Of a stretch of DNA of 64,000 nt, positions 45,222 through 55,654 are shown in pieces; position 1 is the first letter of the stretch; every line of letters begins with the position of its first letter. This DNA is from Ctenosaura bakeri (lineage: Eukaryota > Chordata > Lepidosauria > Squamata > Iguanidae), in assembly GCA_948474755.1 (NCBI GenBank), contig CAOLHI010000412.1, forward strand, positions 434,001-498,000, written 5' to 3'. Position numbers and translations under genes: made by a program. The notes under the pieces were generated by a model. The model was given only the letters and a program-made list of their open reading frames with translations. It had not been told where the DNA came from and made no database searches.

Positions 45222-45321
45222 CCTCTGCGCTAATACAGTGGCAATCCTGTTTCCAAGGGGCAGGAGACATAAGGCCTGTACTACCTGATGCAGCTTCCTT
45301 TGTCATTCCTCTCTGGACTAT
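45222..45321 (+). other. Candidate internal exon of 100 bp
   Basis: Bounded by a strong acceptor (pyrimidine tract then TTTCAG, ending 45,221) and a strong donor (GTAAGT, 45,322-45,327). Of the three forward frames only one is open throughout. It begins SALIQWQSCFQGAGDIRPVL and ends in PLWT, about 32 codons. The other two meet TAA or TGA. The peptide is not recognised, so no function is proposed. 100 bp is not a multiple of three, so skipping it would shift a reading frame. It could equally be an untranslated or long-noncoding-RNA exon, or a chance match. No neighbouring exon was found in the window. Confidence 0.35.
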
Positions 45322-45381
45322 GTAAGTAAAACAAGAGAGCTGAAATTTGTTCTGGGTTCCAGCCACTGCATTCGATTCCCA

Positions 45382-45420
45382 TTTCCCTCCCTCCTCCTCC
45401 TCCCCCTCCTCCCCTCCCTT
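45382..45420. repeat. Polypyrimidine tract
   Basis: A continuous C/T run of 39 bases (CCTCCCTCCTCCTCCTCCCC and on), 60 bp downstream of the exon candidate's donor. Confidence 0.9.
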
Positions 45421-45670
45421 GGATCAGCATTACCAAACTCCATTCATTGTGCAGTTTTGGTTTCTTCTTTTATGGTAGTGTGGAAACACTTGTTTTCAAT
45501 TCCAGCTACATCAATTTATCTGATTTTTCCATTGATGTCAATCAGCAAACATATTTTATATGTAGGGACATTTTATAGTGTCTTCTTACTGCAAGCAGAG
45601 AAATGTACTTCCCTATGCAGAAAAGGAGATTGTTTCTTCCCTATATATGTCTTTCCTTCTCCTCTACCAA

Positions 45671-45708
45671 TCAATCCACTGAGTTTTCAATCAATCCACT
45701 GAGTTTTC
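45671..45708. repeat. 20-bp tandem duplication, two units
   Basis: TCAATCCACTGAGTTTTCAA at 45,671-45,690 is repeated at 45,691-45,708 (last bases differ). Recent local duplication. Confidence 0.9.
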
Positions 45709-47066
45709 CTTCCACCTGGTTTATAGGGTTGCAACAACTGAACATCAGATCAAATGTATTTTTATACCTTTTTGATTTGTCAGCACTTACTGGAATCAAG
45801 CAGGAAGAGAACCAGTGCATCCCAGTTCTTCCATTCTCTATCCTGCAGGATATCAGTCAATACTACCAAAAGTCACAGTCAAATTTGGAAGGTTCAAAAA
45901 GGCATTAACACAAAACTCAAAGCTAAGTAAGTAGAGCTTTCTGGTGAAAATGTTAGGAAACTCCATTGTTCTTCTTGCATATTTTCATGCATTGCTTGTA
46001 GGCCACCCTCTGAAATATGATTTTTTTTATGGCATGAGAAAAAAATTCCAATTATTCTGGTGAAGGAAGAGCTTTTGTGCTTCATAATACAAGGAGAGGT
46101 GCTGGTAATGGAAGTGGCCTAAAAGGAAGATGCTTCCAGACAAGATTTTTACCATGAGATTACCATACTCCATTGTACCATTTTATGAATGGGACTCTAG
46201 ACTAGGTATGTGAAGAAAAAAAATCTGTTAAGAGTTTGTTAAAACCCATGAGATTTCTCAGCTTCAGCACACGAGCAACTACAACCATTTTTTCTCCTAT
46301 TGTTACAATTTTCACAAGGTGTCTCTGTGTAAATGTGTTTCCTTTCCCTTTCTAAAACAAAGCACACATATACAACAAACAAAAACTTTCTGATTAATAA
46401 ATTGCCTATCAGTTCATTCTGATTTTTAGACATCTGTGCAAAAAGACAGCAACCGTTGTATCACAACTTGAACACATTTTATGCAGAATCATTCTTGCAA
46501 ATGTGAAGATACTACTAAGTTGAATGGAAATTATCTTGCAGCCAAGGCAGGGGGGAAAAACACTATTGCAGATCCAGCAGTGAGTGCTGAGGGCTTGTTT
46601 GGCCAAGTGTAGCAGACACAATGAAGTAACGTCAGCCATTTGTGGAATGAAATAGGCCATAAATTTATTGGTTACAGCTGAAGATCATCAGCATGGAATT
46701 GGATCCAATCATTGGCCTATCTGTCTGCCAGCTGGTTGAAACCATTTCAACAAGTTTGCTTGCTGGCTAAACCTGGAATAACACATTTGAGATTCTACCT
46801 GGATAGATGCCACTGTGTGGTTCCTTCGCCACAAGGAGGTCTAGCAGAGCCAACCCCCCTCCTCGATCTGGGTGAAACCTTAGTTGACTATACTACAAGG
46901 CCCCATAAGAAGATCTCTCCAAATTGGATATGGCAGGACCATATTCCCTGCACCAACTTCATCCAGTGCATGCCAAAATCACCCCAATATTTTGACAAAG
47001 CATAAACAAATTGAAAAACTACCATTCAGACTACCAGTTATAAGAACTTGGAATTAGGGAGTGTGG
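45709..47066. other. Unique sequence
   Basis: No gene supported. The plus-strand open frame at 46,712-47,005 has no recognisable family. Its resemblance to a coding exon cannot be judged without alignment. Confidence 0.35.
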
Positions 47067-47215
47067 GTGTGAAGTAGGGATGGGACGAATCCAGAATTTT
47101 CTGAATCCAAATCTGGATCCTAGTCCCTAGAAGGTTCTGAGAATCCATGAATCTTGAACCTTTTGAATCCTTTTTTTTATATATAAAAAGGATTTACAAA
47201 GCAAGGGAAAGAAGG

Positions 47216-47351
47216 ATAATCTTGGGCAAGACACACTCTCTCAGCCTTAGCAAAAGCCTAGGCAACAGCATGACTTCCTCTGAAGAAATCTGGCCAGGAC
47301 AATTGTCATAGTTTTGCCTCAGGATCTCCCCAGATTGAAAATGACATGAAG
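47216..47351 (+). mobile_element. Sauria-type SINE, partial, nested in hAT
   Basis: Body only: CTTGGGCAAGACACACTCTC, CAGCCTTAGCAAAAGCCTAG, CTCTGAAGAAATCTGGCCAG, then GGATCTCCCCAGATTGAAAA and TGACATGAAGG. The tRNA-like head is missing. The tail is interrupted by the palindrome that follows. Confidence 0.78.
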
Positions 47352-47416
47352 GCCTTTGCTACACAGGCAGGAAAATGTGGACCAATCCCACATTTTCCTG
47401 CCTGTGTAAACAGGGC
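47352..47416. mobile_element. 65-bp palindromic MITE in the SINE tail
   Basis: The arms GCTACACAGGCAGGAAAATG and CATTTTCCTGCCTGTGTAAA are near-perfect inverted repeats. The outer ends read GGCCTTTG and CAGGGCC, similar to the H1/H2 ends. It sits exactly where the SINE tail AAGGCAC should continue. No duplication is clear. Confidence 0.65.
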
Positions 47417-47580
47417 CACATACTACAGTACAGAGATAATCCAGGTCAGAACTGGACTTTCTTTGCATAGCTCCTTCTGGCATCCTAGGGTTTGTAGTTT
47501 GATGATGCACCAGCACACTTTAGCAGAAAAGACTGTGATACCTTGTAAAACTAAAGAGCTTTGCAAGGGAGCTATGCAAA
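47417..47580. mobile_element. Half of an hAT-like MITE (tentative)
   Basis: GGCATCCTAGGGTTTGTAGT followed by TTGATGATGCACCAGCACAC resembles one arm of a common reptile palindromic MITE. The second arm is not found. Low certainty. Confidence 0.35.
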
Positions 47581-47769
47581 GAATCTTTCAGCTGTCCTTG
47601 AAATCTCAAGAAGACTGTACCTTCCAATCAAGTGCTAAACTTAAATATTAAATGTTCAATTTAAATATATTATAATACAATCCAAGATGTAATTTCTGAA
47701 ATTGTTAGCAAAGGCCATTATTGCTCCAAGGAAAAAACTCACCTACTTGCCATCTCCCCTTGTGTGTCT

Positions 47770-47825
47770 GGTCTCCCAGGTTTTCAGGCATTCCTGTCTC
47801 TCAGGTTTTCAGGCGTCCCGGTCTC
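47770..47825. repeat. About 26-bp tandem duplication
   Basis: GGTCTCCCAGGTTTTCAGGC and CTGTCTCTCAGGTTTTCAGG are neighbouring diverged copies inside the hAT-like element. Confidence 0.6.
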
Positions 47826-47953
47826 CAACAAGCTATTTGGTTGGTGGATTTGAAAGATTCAGTTTGCCTATTTTGGTGCAGGGATTCAGATTTGTGAATC
47901 TCGAATCCTTGCTGAGGATTCAAGGGTTTGGTTGGCTCATCCCTAGTGTGAAG

Positions 47954-49868
47954 ATACTCTTGTGCTAACTGTCTAAGACAGGGTTGGAACAGGGTGAAAG
48001 CCTATGTTTTTTCCCTGGAACCCCACCCATCCTGAAAATGGCCTATTTTGACAGGTTGACCTTCCTGCTACTTCCCCAAATGCTACAAAACTATGCAATA
48101 GCTAGGCAGGGACCTATTTCAAGGAGATAACAGCCAACCTCTGCCCCTCCCCATCTTAATGCACCAAATGGAGACTCCTCCGAGGAAATCAGGCAACTTT
48201 CTTTCACATACTTGCATGAAAGAATAGACAAATGAGGATTTGCATTCCTCATGCAGATGCTGTGATTTTCTATTCTTCCCCCCTCCCATGTTTTCTTACT
48301 GCTGCTGTGTCTGCCTTTCCTTAAAAACAATTATGGAAGGAAAGATGGAATAGCTGTAAAGAATCTTTTGATTAGTCATGCTGGGAGCCATCTGTCTGGG
48401 AGCACCCTGAATGTTATGACTAGTAAGGGATATATAGCGTGCCTTTGACACAAATACAGGCAAATTCAGAATAATACAGATGAATAAACAGTTGAAAATA
48501 TTTTGAATAATCTGGACTAAGGGTGATTGGCCATTAGTACTTCCGTGGTCCTTTGTGCAGATTTCTGTCCTAATACTCCTAGCATTCCAGACATCATCAA
48601 TTGAGATCTATAATAATAACTGTTAAAGATCCAAGTGATCTGTACAGCTAGATGAAAGCATCACTTTTTTTTTGTAAAATGTGCCCTTAAATTTTACAGG
48701 GCATGGGAATGGTGACAAAACCTTTTAAAGTGTAATGCAAAATGAATTTTGAAATGCTAGTGACTGGAAATAAATGAACAAATGCAGCACAAGACCTCAC
48801 ATGAAACACATTTTGTCAGCACATGTGCTAAACTGTGTTCTCGCGGAACCAGTGCTAAGCTATTCAAATGAATCCTGGAATGAGGCTTTACTATCTTCTT
48901 CTTTGTATTGGAACTAGGCCACAGAAGCTTGCATTGGAAAGCACAGCTGGCATCCTTAAATTACAAATGTTTAGGTACCTCACTGAATTTGCTGCAGTCT
49001 GACATATCATTTCAACATGTTGTTTGATTCTACTTTTAGAAGCAAAGTCACTATCTGTGGTCTTGAGGCCTGACGTGTACTAACTTTCATGGTAGACAAA
49101 TGCACAACCTGTGTTACTTAAGTAAATGTATGTGATATTTAGGGATGTAAATTCACACTTATTTCCTTGTAGCACACAAGAACAAAGATTATGGAAAGGT
49201 TTTTTCCTCTCTGGATGAGATTAAGGAATACTTTATTCACTTTCTGTGTTGTTCCTGGGCTTTTCCCACCAAAATTATTGATGACATGAAAAATTTCACA
49301 GTCATTGAATTTTTTTCAACAGCATGTGTCAGCAGATTGAGATATCATATCTTGTTTGTTGAGAATACGAAAATATGAAAATATTTTTTACATCAACTAT
49401 GCAGTTTCCCTTAAACCCTTCCCCTTCCTCTCTTCGTTACACCAGTAAATGATTAGATATGCCAGCTGATACCCAACCTACCATAGATTCCATTTAGTTT
49501 TTCTCTAGTTTTGACCTCCACCCATTTTTTCTATCCACCTCTTTTTAAAATGAAGACTCTGAGTCTTCATGGCTTGGGATATTCACACAGCTGAATCAAG
49601 AGCAACTAAAGTTTCCTGACAAAAGCAAAGCAGAGCTAATGTAATAATTAACTTTGAACAAAACTGTCTTGCAGCAGTGAAATATCAAAAGACTAAGCAG
49701 GTCAGTATCAGGGATCCCAAATGAAAGGCTGAAAGATGAATACCCAGTTTACTCTGAGCCCCACGAAGAGCAAGCATGAAGTTGTGGTTTCAGAACTGGA
49801 TTCTAAGAGGAAATAGTTCAGATTCATTTCTTGTAACAAAATAGCAAATATAAAGATAGAAACCGAGC
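47954..49868. other. Unique sequence
   Basis: No feature recognised. A 21-base palindrome, ATGAAGACTCTGAGTCTTCA plus T, lies at about 49,551-49,571, but it is isolated. Confidence 0.4.
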
Positions 49869-49929
49869 TATCCTTTAATTAAGACTTTTAATTAATTAAT
49901 TAATTAATTAATTATCCTTTAATTAAGAC
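49869..49929. repeat. 17-bp direct repeat around (TTAA)n
   Basis: TATCCTTTAATTAAGAC at 49,869-49,885 and 49,913-49,929 encloses a perfect AATT run (49,888-49,912). The second copy abuts the 5' end of the CR1 insertion. Confidence 0.9.
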
Positions 49930-51165
49930 CAGACTAATCTGATCTCTTTTTATGATAGAGTTACTAGCTTGATAGATGAAGGGAATGCTGTGGATGTAGC
50001 ATATCTCGATTTCAGTAAGGCCTTTGACAAAGTTCCCCATGACATTCTTGCATCGAAGCTAGTAAAATGTGGGCTAGACAGGGCTACTGTTAATTGGATA
50101 TGTAATTGGTTGACCGACCGAACCCAAAGGGTGATCACGGATGGCTGTTTTTCATCCTGGAGAGAAGTGACTAGTGGGGTGCCACAAGGTTCTGTCCTGG
50201 GCCCAGTGCTGTTCAATATTTTTATCAATGACTTAGATGAAGGAATAGAGGGCATGCTCATCAAATTTGCAGATGACACCAAATTGGGAGGGGTTGCTAA
50301 TACGCCAGAGGACAGGATCAAAATTCAAAATGACCTGGATAGATTGGAGAGCTGGGCCAGGGCGAACAAAATGAAATTCAACAGAGAGAAATGTAAGGTC
50401 CTACACTTAGGCAGAAATAATGGAATACAGAAATATAGGATGGGGGACACGTGGCTGGATAGCAGTACGTGTGAAAGGGATCTAGGAGTCTTCATAGACC
50501 ACAAGCTGAACATGAGTCAGCAGTGTGATGCGGCAGCCAAGAAAGCCAATGCAATTCTCGGCTGCATCAACAGGAGTATGGTGTCTAGATCGAGGGAGGT
50601 ACTGGTACCACTCTACTCTGCTTTGGTTAGACCCCATCTTGAATACTGTGTCCAGTTCTGGGCACCCCAATTCAAGAAGGATATTGACAAGCTGGAGCAA
50701 GTCCAGAGGAGGGTGACCAAAATGGTGAGAGGCCTGGAAAACATGCCCTATGAGGATAGACTGAGAGAGCTGGGTATGTTTAGTCTGCAGAAAAGGAGGT
50801 TAAGAGGGGACATGATAGCCATGTTTAAATATTTGAAGGGATGCCACGTAGAGGAAGGAGGGGGCTTGTTTTCTGCTGCTCCAGAAACCAGGACAAGGAG
50901 CAATGGATTCAAGCTGCAGGAAAGGAGATTCCACCTGAACCTCAGGAAGAACTTCCTGACAGTCAGGGCTGTCCGGCAGTGGAATCTGCTGCCTCGGAGA
51001 GTAGTGGAGTCTCCTACCTTGGAGGTTTTTAAGCAGAGGCTTGATGGCCATCTGTCGGGAGTGCTTTGAGGGTGTTCCTGCATGACAGGGAGTTGGACTG
51101 GATGGCCCGTGTGGTCTCTTCCAACTCTACATTTCTATGATTCTATGATTCTATGATTCTAAGAC
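49929..51165 (+). mobile_element. CR1 LINE 3' half, best-preserved copy
   Basis: Starts in the RT domain (CCAGACTAATCTGATCTC) and runs to the tail ATTTCTATGATTCTATGATT at about 51,160. It closely matches the 14.9-kb copy over the shared part. 5' truncation removes the endonuclease and RT fingers. The target shows an AT-rich 17-bp direct repeat on the 5' side only. Confidence 0.95.
49969..51069 (+). pseudogene. CR1 ORF2 C-terminal frame, intact from motif A to stop
   Basis: A 366-codon open frame, the longest uninterrupted CR1 frame among the truncated copies. It holds motif [15 protein letters not shown] (Asp codon 50,008), [20 protein letters not shown] (motif B), FADD (Asp codons 50,272 and 50,275), then the thumb ([20 protein letters not shown]) and C-terminal region ending HLSGVL, where the CR1 protein normally ends. 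The Met used here is internal. There is no endonuclease or CR1 promoter, so this copy cannot move by itself, but its clean frame implies a recent active parent elsewhere in the genome. Confidence 0.92.
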
Positions 51166-52585
51166 AGGCAAGAATAAAAAAAAAAAAAAGAAGATACAGA
51201 ATGACACAAGGATCATGGGGTATACCTAACAAGAGCTGTAAGATATCATACAATAAAATGTTAGTCCTTTGGTATTCTACCACATCAGTGTCAAAAGCAA
51301 TTTAGGTACTTTTTTTACTACAGAGCAAAGGTGCCAACTTTAACTCTGTTCTTGCAGCTACATAGGGCAACTGTGTAAGCTCTCCAGCCTGCATTTTCCA
51401 GCTTCTTTTTCTTGATCAGAATACAATGCAAACAAGACTGTACATTCCTTTTGCATTTTGGGGTGTGCAGAGAAGAGGGACTCATTCTGCTTGTTGTATG
51501 AACAGCTTTGGGGAACCAGTTTTGGTTCTTTTTCATTAAAAAAGGCATACAGTTCAGTCATCTCATAAGAACTTTGTTGGATCTAACCAAAGTGTGACTC
51601 TGAGGCTGCATGTTTTTGTGGTCCTTGACCCTGCCAGATACCCTTGAAAGAGGATGGGTGGCAATTTAATTTTTAAATGGATTGCGACTTTCTCATTTAA
51701 AAAAAATCATTCTTCAAATCTAGAAATGAAATTCTGGACAGTTTTTCTTGCATTCTTTGTTTTTTGGCTTTTTGACAGTTGTTGTGGCCACCAGAGGGTC
51801 CAAGGGAAAGAACTTGGTCTCCCAGCCTGCTACAGTTGCCCTCTCCTGCCCTATGTTTTGCTGAGACAGTGGCTGAGACCATGCCTATGGGCAAGGATTG
51901 AAAACAGACATACTTTCCATTTCATGATCCTCAGCAACTGCTATCCAAAGGTATAGACAGATAATTTTACCCTGAGCTGTCCAAAGAACCTTCATTATTG
52001 AGGAGCCCATATATAGGAAGAGAAAACAGGAACCTAAAATTGCTTCTTTTCTATGGCAGGTTCTCTGTAAATGAGATTTGCTTATGATATATAGTTGTAT
52101 TGTTTGACAGCATTAGAACTTTACTGCCACCTGCCACAGGTGGTAATAAAAAATTCTCAGCCAATTACAGTTGTCTTTTCTATGGGTCTCCATGCACTTT
52201 GTACTTTTTCTTTTTGGTATTTGTAATTAGCAATGGAAAATTCCTCTTTAAGACAGTTCTTCATGTCCAGAACCCAAAGCTGTTCAAATTTTCCGTATAT
52301 ATGAGTTTCAGCTGTTAATTCCATATACAATGTTATCAATGTTTTTTGCTCAGTGGGACAGAGTTACAAGAAGTAAATGGAAGTAGTCTAAAAGATGATG
52401 CTATTCCTGACTTATTAAAGAACGTCATGTTTAATTCACACACAAAAAATGCTGCTGAATGTCATCTTCAAACTTGGTTACTAGGCTGTGGGGAGAGTGA
52501 AACATAAAAAGCACAGTGTACCTCTAGCATAATAACACTGTTCTTGTATGTTTTTTTAAATAGTTAATGTCTCCTAAATAAATAT
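51166..52585. other. Unique sequence
   Basis: No feature recognised. A-run at 51,177-51,189 follows the CR1 tail closely. Confidence 0.4.
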
Positions 52586-52776
52586 GAGAACCAGCATGAT
52601 GTAGTGGTTTGAGTACTGGACCACAACCCTGGAGATCAGGGTTTGATTCCCTTCTCAGCCATGGAAACTCACTGGGTGACTTTGGGCTCATCTCAGCCCC
52701 AGAAAACTCCATGATAGGGTCAGTTTATTGTTGCCATAAGCCAGAAATGACTTGAAGGCACATAATAGCAACAAAA
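52586..52776 (+). mobile_element. Sauria-type SINE, full length, intact boxes
   Basis: Begins GAGAACCAGCATGATGTAGT. Box A TGATGTAGTGG is at 52,598-52,608 and box B GGTTTGATTCC at 52,640-52,650, both close to tRNA consensus. Then CTCAGCCATGGAAACTCACT, an abbreviated middle (GGGCTCATCTCAGCCCCAGA), AAACTCCATGATAGGGTCAG, and the end AGAAATGACTTGAAGGCACA then ATAGCAACAAAACAAA. This is the best reference copy in the window. Confidence 0.93.
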
Positions 52777-53202
52777 CAAATGCATCTGGAAATAAGTCCT
52801 ATCAATTTTAATGCTAGCTCCTCCAAGTAATGGCTGATTGATATGCTATGACTTCCATATGGAAGGCTACTGTAACTTATTTGAAGTTGGCAGCATCTAA
52901 GTGGTACACATGTACTTATCCATGAACTCTCTTACCACATTCATTTCCCACATATCAGTTTGACACATCATTAAGAATTTGTGGCCCTCATTGAGCTCAG
53001 CATTGTAGTCTTAAAAGAATGCACTGAAAAGGTTGCATTAGTAACTATGAGGGAAATAAAGTATCTGTTTGTCTTCTTAAATACTTGTTCATGTGAGCTT
53101 TTTCATTAATGAAACAATTACTCTGGAAAGTACTAGTTAAGACATGCATATTGTTAGATTCAGAGCTTAGAATTAATTCATTAAAGTTATTAATTGGCTA
53201 GA
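52777..53202. other. Unique sequence
   Basis: No feature recognised. Confidence 0.35.
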
Positions 53203-53221
53203 TTTTTTTTTTTTTTTTTTT
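53203..53221. repeat. T run (19)
   Basis: A 19-base T run followed by AG. It resembles a splice acceptor by composition, but no exon with a donor follows. Confidence 0.9.
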
Positions 53222-53401
53222 AGTGATTTCACCTCAACTTTCTAGATCCCAGAGTTAACACTGAAGTTAAAAATAGACTTTAGTGAATTGGGTTGTTAGA
53301 ATTTGTCAGGGTGGGTGCCTCTTGCTCTGTCTTCTCTCAGTGAATCAAGAAGAAATGTTGTTTCAAGAGAAGAAATATAATTGGAGGAAACATATCACAT
53401 T

Positions 53402-53855
53402 GGCCATTTCTGCACGAGGCAAGGGAATCGCTCCGTGCCATTACTCACCAGATCTTCGGCTCCTCGGTCCGATTCAGGGTGAATCGGAGCAGTGCATGGT
53501 CTTAGATCCACACTGCTCCGGCTTCCAAAATGGCGGCTTCCAGTTGGTTGTGGGTCCCAACCAACTGCAAAGCTCACCACGCCTAAAGCTCACCCTCTGC
53601 AGATAGCAGGCTCGCATTGGTGCAAGCCTGCGAATCTGCACAAGGGAACAGGAACACAATGGTGTGTTCCAGGAAAATAAAGACCTGTTTTTTGTGGTCT
53701 TTTAAAAACACACTGGAGGACCACTTGAGGTTGTTTTGGAGCAGACTGAGGTGCGGATCTCCGGTAAGTAGTCCGCTCCTAGTCTGCTCCAAGGTGTAGA
53801 CTTCTTCCGTGGAGGACACACTGCACCATTTTAATTCCTCCATGCGGAAAAGGCC
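53402..53855. mobile_element. Harbinger-like MITE, third variety (H3)
   Basis: A 454-bp element with GGCCATTTCTGCACGAGGCA on the left, GCGGAAAAGGCC on the right, and ATT on both sides (53,399-53,401 and 53,856-53,858). The interior differs from H1 and H2. It includes GATCTTCGGCTCCTCGGTCC and GGTGAATCGGAGCAGTG, and later GGATCTCCGGTAAGTAGTCC. The ends relate it to the same transposase group. Open frames in it are incidental. Confidence 0.82.
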
Positions 53856-53858
53856 ATT

Positions 53859-55628
53859 GTTCTGTTTTTAAGCAGATCCATCTGTGTCATTTCCTTGGGA
53901 AGACACCCAAATGAGAGAGTGGGGGAGAGAGAATGTTCTTAGGCAGAAAAGCTGGGTTTGTGAATGCATCGTTTTGTTCTATTGTTAGGCAGGCCAGTCT
54001 ATCTGATTCCTGAATGGTGGCGGGAGATAGAGAAAACATTCTAAAGCAAAAAAGCTGGGTTTGTGGTACAGAAGAATAGCTGGGTGTGGGAATGAAGAAA
54101 AACAATAGGTAGGTAAGATAAGAGAGCCTTAGACCAAAGTGAGGTGGGATGATTTGTTTGCTTAGCAGGAGACCAGGGACTTCAAGCAGCCTGCAATCTT
54201 TCAAAGTGTCAAGACTTTTAGGCCACTCCCCACGCACATATAGGGTTCTGTGGAAAGAAAGTGTTTGGAGTCTTTCAGAGGGGGATGCATTGCCACTTTT
54301 CTCAGTAACTGCTCTTCCTCTAGTTATGATGTCCTGGGTTGATTTTTAATTTTATATTATTGTATATAATGTTATTTGTGGTAGGCTGCAATGAACTCCT
54401 TGACAGTGTGTTAGTCACACAGTGCTATGCTCTTGGACAATTGAGAAGCTTTCCTAAAATCTTTATCCCATTTCCTTCTTTCTTAACTTCTTCCTTCTTT
54501 CTTAACCCATGCTTCCCATCATGTTTTGTATCCACCTCCTTCTTCACTGGGTCTGATTACTTGCTTTGGTGTATGTGTTGAGAGATTAAACTATCAAAAT
54601 CCATGTTCTTTTTATGTCTTTCATAAAGGAATCACTCTTAAGTAAGCCTTCTGAATAAATCTTCAGTGAAAGTCAGTACTTAGTTTCCAGGTTAAATAGG
54701 ATAGGATTGCTCCATCCATTTCTATTAAGCCTATTTCCTCCCAATGATCCAAAAGAAATATTCTTAAGTTTATAAGATGTGTTCCTTCCCTTTGCATACC
54801 TCATTCAGTCCAGTGTTTTAGAGTCAAAATTTGTTCATGCAAAATGAATGGGTGCAAATATTGCTTAACTTCATTAAGTTTATGTACAAGTGTAAGTGAT
54901 TTAAACAAGCAAGTATTAAGATGGGTGCAGAGAATAATGGGGTTCTTCACATCTTGATTGGTTGTGGGGAGGTAGAAAGGACACTGCCTTTCAGTTGCAC
55001 AGGAAAACATTCTGCATATGTTCAGAACTTCAAATATTCCAGTTAAGAATTTCCCACTCTTAATTCAGTGACCAATTTTTGTAGCTATCCATTTCTTCCT
55101 GTAATTTTGTGGTTTAGTGTTTTCTAACTGAAATAAATTAATTCTTGTTAACCTTTAACAAACAAGGTATCTGAAGAATGAGTGAAACCTACATGTTAAT
55201 GTAGGTAGAAAGAAAGGAGAAATGCAAATGATTGACAAACTGATGATGAGATCCCACAGCTTGGAGCCACTCTCCTCAACCTGACAGTTGGCTGAGGTGC
55301 TATACTCCTACCATTCCCAGGCAATAGGAAAACATCAAGATTGGAGGAAGCTGACTTTAACAGGTCAAAAGGATTCCTTTTGAAGGAGCCAGTAACAAAT
55401 TGTGCTCTCCTTAGGTCAACTGCAAGAATCTCATCACAGAGTTATATTGAATTCCATTCTTCCCAGTTCTGAAAGATGGAAAAATCATATTTCAAGGATT
55501 TTACCAGAGCCTATATGGCTCTGCTGCTAGGTGGTTATACTTTCAACCTAACAACCTTCACTATAGTTTCTATATTTATTTCCAAACCAATATTCTTCAG
55601 TCAGAAGCAAATACATTTAATGCCTGTT
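53859..55628. other. Unique sequence
   Basis: No gene supported. CTTCTTTCTTAAC occurs twice near 54,475-54,510 (short tandem duplication). Local words near 54,690-54,735 may be an old unnamed repeat. Confidence 0.4.
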
Positions 55629-55654
55629 AAATAAATAAATAAATAAATAAATAA
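55629..55654. repeat. (AAAT)n microsatellite
   Basis: Six perfect AAAT units on the plus strand. Confidence 0.95.

Larger units (their letters stand above)
47075..47945. mobile_element. hAT-like DNA transposon with nested insertions
   Basis: Ends TAGGGATGGGACGAATCC and GTTTGGTTGGCTCATCCCTA (inverted). A perfect 8-bp duplication GTGTGAAG flanks it (47,067-47,074 and 47,946-47,953). Eight-base duplications and TAGGG/CAGGG ends define the hAT group. Sub-terminal words (GAATCC, GGATTCA, GATTCAGATTTGTGAATC) recur at both sides. No transposase frame. The 871 bp includes at least a SINE part, a palindromic MITE and a further MITE-like piece, so the original element was much shorter. Confidence 0.88.

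Noticed and set aside
53203..53225. T19-AG as a splice acceptor
   Set aside because: No open frame with a donor follows. It is a homopolymer of the kind found elsewhere in the window (21,302 and 23,126).
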